Source: an uncultured Clostridia bacterium
GTDB lineage: Bacteria > Bacillota > Clostridia > Christensenellales > Borkfalkiaceae
Direction of reading: 5' to 3'
Assembly (NCBI GenBank): GCA_947589335.1
Contig: CANPZH010000023.1
Span: 1-14,790 of the forward strand
Length of the DNA stretch: 14,790 nucleotides
Shown here: positions 1-4,708 of the stretch, in pieces
How positions within the stretch are numbered: the stretch's first letter is position 1
How the letters are laid out: each line of letters starts with the position of its first letter
Program-made: the position numbers and the translations under genes
Notes under the pieces: generated by a model
Database searches by the model: none
Told to the model about the DNA's origin: nothing
The model's input: only the letters and a program-made list of their open reading frames with translations

Positions 1-57
1 TCTCTCACGCCGAAAGTACTTGGCCCAGCGCCCGGGAGGATAGGTAGTTGCCACCTT
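1..57 (+). rRNA. 5S ribosomal RNA, 3' part (cut by window start)
   Basis: This is the last half of a 5S rRNA; the 5' half lies outside the window. The run CGCCGAAAGTACTTGG, followed by CCCGGGAGGATAGGTAG and TTGCCACC, matches the conserved 3' arm of bacterial 5S rRNA (loop E / helix IV and the closing helix I strand). A strong hairpin with a T-run follows 11 bases later, as expected at the end of an rRNA operon. The pairing partner of the 3' strand cannot be seen, so completeness of the gene is unknown. The call rests on recognition of conserved 5S sequence, not on an alignment. Confidence 0.75.
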
Positions 58-67
58 CAAGACGAAA

Positions 68-101
68 CAACGGAAGCGCCGAAAGGAGCTTCCGTTGTTT
101 T
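68..101 (+). terminator. Terminator after 5S rRNA, copy 1
   Basis: A 10-bp perfect stem, CAACGGAAGC at 68-77 with GCTTCCGTTG at 88-97, is followed by TTTT. It lies just after the 5S rRNA end and fits a rho-independent terminator of the rRNA operon. Confidence 0.85.
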
Positions 102-196
102 ATGCGAAAAAGTTTTCAAAGAGCTTCACTTTTGGGGCAAGCCGCAACCGTTTATCTTCGGGAGAACGTTGAGCCGCTTTGCGGCTTTACACGTTT

Positions 197-260
197 GTTA
201 AGCTCTCTCACGCCGAAAGTACTTGGCCCAGCGCCCGGGAGGATAGGTAGTTGCCACCTT
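197..260 (+). pseudogene. 5S rRNA 3' fragment (second copy, lacks the 5' half)
   Basis: This is a second copy of the 5S rRNA 3' arm, starting at GTTAAGCTCTCTCACGCC and ending at GTTGCCACC. The bases before it (about 130-196) do not contain the expected 5S 5' half: no GGTGGC-like strand able to pair with the 3' end is present, and a short palindrome sits there instead. It therefore cannot fold into a complete 5S rRNA and is read as a non-functional relic of the tandem duplication. Confidence 0.65.
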
Positions 261-270
261 CAAGACGAAA

Positions 271-304
271 CAACGGAAGCACCGAAAGGGGCTTCCGTTG
301 TTTT
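271..304 (+). terminator. Terminator after 5S fragment, copy 2
   Basis: This is the duplicated rRNA terminator: CAACGGAAGC at 271-280 pairs with GCTTCCGTTG at 291-300, followed by TTTT. The stem is identical to copy 1 and only the loop differs. Confidence 0.8.
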
Positions 305-395
305 ATGCGAAAAAGTTTTCAAAGAGCTTCACTTTTGGGGCAAGCCGCAACCGTTTACTTTGGGAGAACGTTGAGTATGAGCGTAGTTCTTATAT

Positions 396-493
396 GTCAT
401 TCCGAGCCGGAAAGGCATATACGGAGTGCGAATAGATTGTCCGCGAGGAATCTCTACCTCAGATTCCTCCTCCCTTCGGTCGTCGGAATGACG
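396..493. repeat. Palindromic intergenic repeat (GTCATTCCGAG...CGGAATGAC type)
   Basis: The element is bounded by GTCATTCCGAG at the left and TCGGAATGAC at the right, which are inverted copies. It contains an inner inverted pair, GAGGAATCT (445-453) and AGATTCCTC (461-469). The same layout is common in intergenic repeats of many bacteria. The 34 bases at 461-494 occur again exactly at 1680-1713. Related arms occur near 602 and 691-775, where CGTCATTCTGAGC is balanced by GCTCAACATGACG. Confidence 0.7.
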
Positions 494-528
494 TTGAGAG
501 AGAACATCGCCGGAATGACGTAGTTGGC

Positions 529-588
529 AACCCCTTGGCGCCCCTGTAGGGGAGCTGTCGAGGCATAAGCCGAGACTGAGGGGGTGTT
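529..588. repeat. Hairpin-rich intergenic repeat (CCCCTGTAGGGG core)
   Basis: The outer arms AACCCC and GGGGTGTT can pair. Inside are the hairpin CCCCTGTAGGGG (541-552) and a second stem around GGCATAAGCC. On the opposite strand it reads as a CCCCTCAGTCTCGGC... element that resembles a widespread small repeat in gut Firmicutes; this resemblance is from memory and was not searched. Confidence 0.55.
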
Positions 589-781
589 GTTTCTAATCAC
601 GTCATTCTGCCCTGCGCGAAGTTCTGATTCTCCAAGCGCGGCACGAGCGCCAACGGCGCGAAGTTACGCATGTGAGGAATTTCAAATACGTCATTCTGAG
701 CGGAACGAAGTGGAGTCGAAGAATCGCACTTTATTATAATGCGGTCCATGTTTCGACTGCGCTCAACATGACGTAAAGAAC

Positions 782-810
782 GGCGCGGCGCGGCTTTGCC
801 GCGCCGCGCC
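782..810. repeat. 13-bp GC-only hairpin
   Basis: GGCGCGGCGCGGC at 782-794 pairs perfectly with GCCGCGCCGCGCC at 798-810, with a loop of TTT. No T-run follows on either strand, so it is not a standard terminator. It sits directly after the CATGACG end of a palindromic repeat and is probably part of that repeat family. Confidence 0.8.
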
Positions 811-888
811 TGCTACTTCGTCGCATGCGCTCCTCATGCTACCCAAGGAACCATGACAGTAGAATAGCGGGACAGTGTGACGTATTAA

Positions 889-965
889 GAATGTCGCCGG
901 AATGTAGCAAGAGGAACGGTCGTCGGAATGACGTAGGAGAAGGACAGTCGTCGGAACGACGCAGA
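889..965. repeat. 26-bp degenerate tandem repeat, cluster 1
   Basis: GTCGCCGGAATG at 893, GTCGTCGGAATG at 919 and GTCGTCGGAACG at 947 are spaced 26 and 28 bases apart, joined by AGCAAGAGGAACG-like linkers. The same unit recurs at 1698-1790 on the other side of the small membrane-protein gene. Confidence 0.75.
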
Positions 966-1059
966 ATAAAGCACGTTGGAACGGAGTGGGGCGGGAGGCA
1001 GTCGTCGACATATAAGATAGGCAAGTGCGAAATATCGCCACGGTTTTCGAGCCGCGTAC

Positions 1060-1087
1060 TTGACAGAGAGCGGAAAAGTGTTATAAT
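1060..1087 (+). promoter_or_regulatory. Promoter of the small membrane protein
   Basis: TTGACA at 1060-1065 and TATAAT at 1082-1087 are separated by 16 bases. Both hexamers are perfect consensus. Transcription should start about 6-8 bases after 1087, that is around 1094-1095, which coincides with the ATG of the next gene. Confidence 0.85.
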
Positions 1088-1093
1088 AGGGGC

Positions 1094-1570
1094 ATGGAAG
1101 CGGGACTTCGGAAAAGGGTCGTCGGTACCTTCAAATACGGCAGATTGCTTTCAAAAACCGACCTCGTCACCCGTCTTGCGGCAGCGGGGGTCAACATCCC
1201 GATTCTCGCCTTCCTATTTTGGATCGTGTTTACTGAGAAGTCGGTCTATATCATTGTGGGAGGGATCATCGGGGGCCTGTGGCTTTTCGCTGTCCTCTGT
1301 CTGCTTGCAGGCGCTATTTCCGATCTTCTCAACCGGCGGCTCATCGATGACGTTCTGAAACGCAGCGATCTCTCGGAGGGGAAGATCGCCGATTTTCGCA
1401 CCCCATCCCTTCTTTTCTTGAAAAAAGTCCGTCTTGAAGTGTCTCTTTCGGGGCGCGTCCTTTCCAAGACGTTCCGTTTGGCGGATCGAACGCTCTATCG
1501 GGGACTTCGGGAGGGGAGGATGACTGCGCTCTACTCCGCCTCCCGAGACGCCGTGGTCGTCATACAATAG
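1094..1570 (+). CDS. Small two-helix membrane protein, unknown function
   Basis: The protein has 158 residues. Residues about 29-47 and 51-76 are two hydrophobic helices separated by a short loop (FTEKS), preceded by a basic N-terminus (RKR, K, R), so the ends probably lie inside the cell. The C-terminal half (about 77-158) is soluble, charged and contains alternating hydrophobic residues, with no motif I recognise. The ATG at 1094 is only six bases after the promoter -10 box, so the transcript should be nearly leaderless; the next in-frame start candidate, a TTG at 1145, has no good ribosome binding site. The gene stands alone, flanked by repeats, and ends just before a long perfect palindrome. 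No family is assigned; it could be a lineage-specific membrane protein. Confidence 0.7.
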   Translation: MEAGLRKRVVGTFKYGRLLSKTDLVTRLAAAGVNIPILAFLFWIVFTEKSVYIIVGGIIGGLWLFAVLCLLAGAISDLLNRRLIDDVLKRSDLSEGKIADFRTPSLLFLKKVRLEVSLSGRVLSKTFRLADRTLYRGLREGRMTALYSASRDAVVVIQ

Positions 1571-1578
1571 AAGGGGAG

Positions 1579-1626
1579 ATTTAAGAGGCGGCGCGCTTGA
1601 AAAATCAAGCGCGCCGCCTCTTAAAT
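1579..1626. terminator. 22-bp perfect palindrome, likely two-way terminator
   Basis: The arms at 1579-1600 and 1605-1626 are perfect inverted copies (ATTTAAGAGGCGGCGCGCTT and its complement, plus GA/TC) with a loop of AAAA. The AT-rich outer ends (ATTTAA/TTAAAT) give only a weak U-tract on both strands. It lies between the end of the small membrane-protein gene (+) and the end of the MgtC-family gene (-), so it could stop transcription from both sides. It could also be a small mobile-type palindrome. Confidence 0.65.
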
Positions 1627-1678
1627 GTGAGACCGTATTGTGTTTTTCCGTCATTTACGGACGAGGAGGCGTTGCTTT

Positions 1679-1790
1679 GAGATTCCTCCTCCCTTCGGTC
1701 GTCGGAATGACGTGGGAGAGGACAGTCGCCGGAATGTGGCAGGAGGAACGGTCGTCGGAATGCAGCAAGAGGAACGGTCGCCGGAATGGC
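1679..1790. repeat. 26-bp degenerate tandem repeat, cluster 2, with exact 34-bp repeat
   Basis: Bases 1680-1713 repeat 461-494 exactly. They lead into units starting GTCGTCGG/GTCGCCGG at 1698, 1725, 1751 and 1777 (spacing 27, 26, 26), joined by GCAAGAGGAACG-like linkers. No gene or promoter was seen between 1627 and 1799. Confidence 0.8.
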
Positions 1791-1799
1791 ATAAAGACT

Positions 1800-2516
1800 T
1801 TACTCGATCAATTCGGCGTAATGGATACAGTCGAGCGCAGACAGGGCTTTGATGATATCCTGATGACTTGTCTTTTGAAGCTCCTTCCCCGTGACGGTGA
1901 GCAGCACAGTGTAGACGCCGAGCCCCGAATTCGCATAGGCGGGGTTTGCCTCGAGGTTGTCGATCTTGAGACCGAACTCGCGCACTGCCGCCATGAATTC
2001 CTGCAGGCTGTTGCGGGCCTTGAGTTCGAGGTGGATCTCGAAATGGTTGGACTTTTTACGGATGTAGCTCTCCAGTTTGGAGAACGCGAGGAGCCCGATC
2101 ATCAGCGCGAAGAACCCGATCAGGGCGGCAGTGTAGAGCCCGAAGCCGAGAATGGCGGAGATGATCGACATCGCCCAGAGCCCGACCGAGGTCGTCAGCC
2201 CCTTGATCTGGTTTTTGGAGGAGAAGATGATCGTATTTGCGGTGATGATCGAGATTCCGATCATGACGGCCGCGGAGAGGAAGGAAAATCCCACTTTGAG
2301 CACGGTGATGAAGTAGACGTCGCCGATCCCCGCGAACATCGACCCGATGGATAGGACGATCATCGTTCTCAGTCCCGCCGCGTGGCGGTTTTGCGCGCGT
2401 TCGCAGCCGAGGATCGTCGCCATCACGATCACGACGAACGTTTTGAGGGCGGTAGAGGCGATGTTGACCTCCATCGACCATTCTCCGAGCCATTTTGCGA
2501 TCAGATCCGTTGCCAT
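1800..2516 (-). CDS. MgtC/SapB family membrane protein
   Basis: The protein has 238 residues. The N-terminal half carries about four to five hydrophobic helices and the family hallmark around residues 37-50: GCER, then HAAGLRT. A later conserved-like stretch, KGLTTSVGLW (about 105-114), matches the family's GLTT.A.LW motif. The family's usual glycine-rich GIGFLGAG segment is altered to GISIITANT. Residues about 155-238 form a soluble C-terminal domain of the ACT-like kind found in many MgtC proteins. MgtC proteins act in the membrane and influence magnesium and ATP/ion balance; the exact role here is inferred. The ATG at 2516 is preceded by AAGAGG, which overlaps the stop codon of the upstream antiporter gene. 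Only five bases separate the two genes, so they form one operon. Confidence 0.88.
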   Translation of the reverse strand: MATDLIAKWLGEWSMEVNIASTALKTFVVIVMATILGCERAQNRHAAGLRTMIVLSIGSMFAGIGDVYFITVLKVGFSFLSAAVMIGISIITANTIIFSSKNQIKGLTTSVGLWAMSIISAILGFGLYTAALIGFFALMIGLLAFSKLESYIRKKSNHFEIHLELKARNSLQEFMAAVREFGLKIDNLEANPAYANSGLGVYTVLLTVTGKELQKTSHQDIIKALSALDCIHYAELIE

Positions 2517-2521
2517 GGTGT

Positions 2522-3952
2522 TTACCTCTTATTGATGAATTTTTTGCGGTTGTATTCCGAACCCGCGGAAGTTTCGGTCGCCTCGAGGAAGGCCTCCTCT
2601 TCTGGGGACCGCGCATATTCCTTGACGGAGAGTTCCTTCTGGATCTCGATGAGGCGCTCTTTCAGGGCCGAGACTTCGTCCTCGCGGGTCGGGGGAGCGG
2701 GCTGCGCCTCCTCTTCCGCGGGAGCGCCGTACGAGCCGGACAGATAGAGCGAGAGCTTGGCGAGCGCGGGGCCGATCAGCTCATACAGGATGCTCGACGA
2801 CAAAATCACGGTCTGGAGCAACTCGCCCATCTCGCCGCCGAGGATCCGCGCGCCGAGCGCCGCAAGCCCGATCGCAACGCCCGCCTGAGGCGTCAGGGCG
2901 AGCCCGAGGAAGTTCCGCACGCGCTTTTCCTTCTTGACGATCGCGCAGCCGAGGAATGCGCCCAAATATTTCCCCCCGATCCGCACGACGAAATAGAGCG
3001 CGCCGATGAGCAGGAGGGGCACCCCCGCGATGGAGTGCTCCACGCTGACGAGGGCGTCGAGACGGAATCCGAGGCCCGACTTGACGAAGAAGAGCAGGAG
3101 GATGGGCGGGCTGAAATAGTTGAGCTGTTTGAACAGCTTGTCGTCGTTCGACACATTGATGTAGACGGTGCCCATCGCCATGCAGCCGAGGAGGGGGGAG
3201 ACGTCTACGGCGGCGCCGATTCCGCAGATCGCAAAGAGAAGCGCGATCGAGACGATCAGACGGTTGTCGGTAGACCGCTTTGCCATCAGGAATTTGAGGA
3301 GGAATCCGCAGCCGACGCCGACGGCGATCATCAGAAGATTCCAGCCGAGGGGGATGAAGATGTCGGCGGCAGAGAATCCGCTGCCGAGGGAGGCCAGCGC
3401 GACGGAGACCGCAATGCTGTATGCCACGAGGCTCACGACGTCGTCGAGGGCGACGACGGAGAAGAGGGTATTCACGAAGTCGCCGCGGGCGTGCGTCTGG
3501 CGGATGGTCATCATCGTCGAGGCGGGCGCGGTCGCGGAGGCAAGTGCGGCGAGAATGATCGAAAATGCAAGCCCGAGATGCAGAATGAAGTAGGTCAGCA
3601 CAAAGACGAGCACGGAGGCGGTCAACGCCTCAAACAGGGTGATGACGATCACCTTGCCGCCGTTTTTCCGCAGCATGGGCAGACGGAAATATTCCCCCAC
3701 GCTGAACGCGATGAAGGCGAGGGCGATGTCCGAGATGAAGTCCATGCCCTTTGAGACCTCTTCGGGAATGAGGTCGAGGCAGTAGGGCCCCAGCAAGATC
3801 CCCACGAGGATATAGGCGGTCACATTGGGCAGCTTCAGAAGTTTTGTGATCCGTGTGCCCAAAAAGCCCGCGAGCAACATGATCGCAACGGCGATGATCA
3901 CGACCGGAACGGGAGACGTCTCCGCCAGTCGCTTGTAAAATTCATCCAACAA
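2522..3952 (-). CDS. CPA2-type cation/proton antiporter
   Basis: The protein has 476 residues from the chosen TTG start. About 12-13 hydrophobic helices fill residues 14-405. Family features seen are LPNVTAYILVGILLGP (about 41-56), an Asp pair in VVALDDVVSLVAY (Asp170-Asp171) where electrogenic Na+/H+ antiporters carry their ion-binding aspartates, FFVKSGLGFRLD (about 288-299) and TPQAGVAIGLA (about 354-364). These fit a Kef/NapA-like exchanger of Na+ or K+ for protons. Residues 411-476 are a charged cytoplasmic tail with a probable coiled coil (about 424-447), not an obvious TrkA-N domain. The frame stays open up to 4237, but that stretch holds the promoter and leader. The TTG at 3952, nine bases after AAGGAGG, is the better start; the next codon is also TTG. 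The gene is followed by an MgtC-family gene. Confidence 0.9.
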   Translation of the reverse strand: MLDEFYKRLAETSPVPVVIIAVAIMLLAGFLGTRITKLLKLPNVTAYILVGILLGPYCLDLIPEEVSKGMDFISDIALAFIAFSVGEYFRLPMLRKNGGKVIVITLFEALTASVLVFVLTYFILHLGLAFSIILAALASATAPASTMMTIRQTHARGDFVNTLFSVVALDDVVSLVAYSIAVSVALASLGSGFSAADIFIPLGWNLLMIAVGVGCGFLLKFLMAKRSTDNRLIVSIALLFAICGIGAAVDVSPLLGCMAMGTVYINVSNDDKLFKQLNYFSPPILLLFFVKSGLGFRLDALVSVEHSIAGVPLLLIGALYFVVRIGGKYLGAFLGCAIVKKEKRVRNFLGLALTPQAGVAIGLAALGARILGGEMGELLQTVILSSSILYELIGPALAKLSLYLSGSYGAPAEEEAQPAPPTREDEVSALKERLIEIQKELSVKEYARSPEEEAFLEATETSAGSEYNRKKFINKR

Positions 3953-4052
3953 AAGAAAGGACCTCCTTAACTGTCCCCTTGCACGGTTTCGTCCGCCCCC
4001 GGCTTGCGGCTGCAGGGCGCCTACGCCTTTGAACGCTTCTGTGAATTTTGTG
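3953..4052 (-). promoter_or_regulatory. Structured 5' leader of antiporter operon, possible ion riboswitch
   Basis: About 100 bases lie between the predicted transcript start (about 4052) and the TTG start. On the minus strand, CGCCC (4019-4015) pairs with GGGCG (3998-3994). Inside it a TGCAG bulge and the small hairpin CCG-CAAGC-CGG are seen. A second hairpin, CGG-ACGAAA-CCG, follows, then GGGGACAG and the AAGGAGG ribosome binding site, which lies in the near-palindrome AAGGAGGTCCTT and could be hidden. Leaders before cation antiporter genes in Clostridia include Na+ riboswitches (DUF1646 motif), Li+ riboswitches (nhaA motifs) and c-di-AMP riboswitches before K+ transporters. The size fits the Na+ class best, but the match is from context and shape only. 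Confidence 0.45.
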
Positions 4053-4058
4053 TGCTCT

Positions 4059-4087
4059 ATTATAGCACAGCCGATCGGGTTTGACAA
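4059..4087 (-). promoter_or_regulatory. Promoter of antiporter-MgtC operon
   Basis: On the minus strand, TTGTCA (4087-4082) and TATAAT (4064-4059) are separated by exactly 17 bases. The predicted transcript start is near 4052. No other good promoter precedes the antiporter gene. Confidence 0.85.
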
Positions 4088-4140
4088 GAGCTGTTTGCAA
4101 TTTTCATAGGTTTCAAAATTTTTTAGCGGCAGAGAAAGGA

Positions 4141-4183
4141 AAGACGGCGGAGCGTTCCGCCGTCTTTTCTCTGCGGGAGGGTT
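4141..4183. repeat. 43-bp direct repeat, copy A, with terminator hairpin
   Basis: This is identical to 6620-6662. It contains the stem AGACGGCGGA (4142-4151) / TCCGCCGTCT (4156-4165) with loop GCGT and a following TTTC. In this copy the preceding GCAGAGAAA can also pair with TTTCTCTGC after the hairpin, lengthening the stem around a short bulge. It lies between the Xre gene terminator and the antiporter promoter and could insulate them. Confidence 0.9.
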
Positions 4184-4221
4184 CTTTTCCGCGCCGGATT
4201 CGAGCGTTGAAAGTTTTTGGA

Positions 4222-4260
4222 CAAAAAAAATAATCAACCGCCGGAACGTTTGATTATTTT
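4222..4260 (-). terminator. Terminator of the Xre regulator gene
   Basis: On the minus strand an 11-bp stem, AAAATAATCAA (4260-4250) with TTGATTATTTT (4237-4227) and a 12-base loop, is followed by a T-run (the eight A's at 4223-4230 on the plus strand, partly in the stem). It begins at the stop codon of the gene. Confidence 0.85.
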
Positions 4261-4577
4261 CAGTTTCTCATTTCGGGAACGATGTTGATGATTGTGCCGA
4301 TCGCTTGTCGGATTTGGTCGGGAAGTTTTCGGTAATTGACGATCATTCGCATTTCGCTTTGGGTCAGCGGCATGATCGCTTCGTCCTCCGCGAAAAACTG
4401 GGACAGGCTGACGCCGAGCGTTTCGCACATCAATTCCAAATGCTTAATGGATGGCGGCGTTCCGCGCGAAAAAGTGTTCGCCAACGTGGATTGGTTGATC
4501 CCGGAGAGCTCCGCAAGCCGGTAAACGCTCATGTTCCGCTCCAACCGCAGCCGGTTTAATTTCTCTATAACGTCCAT
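4260..4577 (-). CDS. Xre-family helix-turn-helix regulator
   Basis: The protein has 105 residues. Residues about 4-60 form an HTH_3/Xre domain: the recognition region reads YRLAELSGINQSTLANTFSRG, with the typical later HLELMCETLGVSLSQFF. The C-terminal 40 residues are a short helical tail (LTQSEMRMIVNYRKLPDQIRQ) often seen in Xre proteins of Clostridia. The ATG at 4577 is seven bases after AAGGGG; an upstream in-frame TTG at 4625 is a poorer choice. It diverges from the lipoprotein gene at 4709, and a 14-bp perfect inverted repeat covers both promoters, so self-repression and control of the lipoprotein operon are likely, though inferred. Its base composition is less GC-rich than the flanking genes. 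Confidence 0.9.
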   Translation of the reverse strand: MDVIEKLNRLRLERNMSVYRLAELSGINQSTLANTFSRGTPPSIKHLELMCETLGVSLSQFFAEDEAIMPLTQSEMRMIVNYRKLPDQIRQAIGTIINIVPEMRN

Positions 4578-4646
4578 TGCAACGCCCCTTTCCTTTTTTT
4601 GAGTACATTTTACTACAAAATTCAACTATATTTTTCCAAAATTGAG

Positions 4647-4680
4647 TTGACATTATAGTTAAATTAAACTATAATGTCAA
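4647..4680. promoter_or_regulatory. Perfectly symmetric two-way promoter / candidate Xre operator
   Basis: The arms TTGACATTATAGTT (4647-4660) and AACTATAATGTCAA (4667-4680) are perfect inverted copies around AAATTA. On the plus strand TTGACA (4647-4652) and TATAAT (4670-4675) are 17 bases apart. On the minus strand TTGACA (4680-4675) and TATAAT (4657-4652) are also 17 bases apart. Both strands thus carry a full-consensus promoter whose -10 and -35 boxes overlap by one base. Plus transcription should start near 4682 (lipoprotein), minus near 4645 (regulator). A partial half-site, CAACTATA, recurs at 4623-4630. Confidence 0.92.
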
Positions 4681-4708
4681 TCGGAAAACATTTTTAGGGA
4701 GGGAAGCA

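Larger units (their letters stand above)
1..374 (+). repeat. 203-bp tandem duplication of 5S tail, terminator and spacer
   Basis: The stretch beginning TCTCTCACGCCG at base 1 starts again at base 204. It then runs almost identically to GGGAGAACGTTGAG (ending near 171 and 374), giving a period of 203. The copies differ at only a few bases, in the terminator loop region (GCGCC versus GCACC, AGGAGC versus AGGGGC) and near TTTATCTTCGGG versus TTTACTTTGGG. Copy 1 ends with a 32-base tail (172-203) containing the small palindrome CCGCTTTGCGG. The duplication probably arose by recombination at the end of an rRNA operon. Copy 1 may extend upstream of the window. Confidence 0.95.
375..1059. other. Gene-free region with several families of short repeats
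   Basis: No credible gene is seen in this stretch of about 690 bases. The open frames here have no ribosome binding site and follow repeat sequence. The region holds a palindromic element at 396-493, a hairpin element at 529-588, two related GTCATTCTG-type arms near 602 and 691, a GC-rich hairpin at 782-810, and a 26-bp repeat cluster at 889-965. It looks like an accumulation site for small non-coding repeats between an rRNA operon and the next gene. Confidence 0.7.

Noticed and set aside
48..523. Two plus-strand open frames over the 5S tail repeats
   Set aside because: They repeat each other because of the 203-bp duplication, cross terminators and have no ribosome binding site.
889..965. 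CRISPR array
   Set aside because: The 26-bp units are adjacent with short, similar linkers rather than unique spacers, and no cas gene is near.
825..1358. 177-residue plus-strand open frame upstream of and overlapping the small membrane protein
   Set aside because: It runs through repeats and a promoter, is rich in Ser/Arg, and uses a different frame from the membrane protein with plausible helices.
2495..3754. 419-residue open frame on the plus strand
   Set aside because: It is a low-complexity, Glu/Asp/Arg-rich mirror of the antiporter gene.
3953..4237. N-terminal extension of the antiporter open frame up to 4237
   Set aside because: This stretch contains the promoter, leader RNA and terminator repeat. 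Antiporter homology begins after TTG 3952, which has a strong ribosome binding site.
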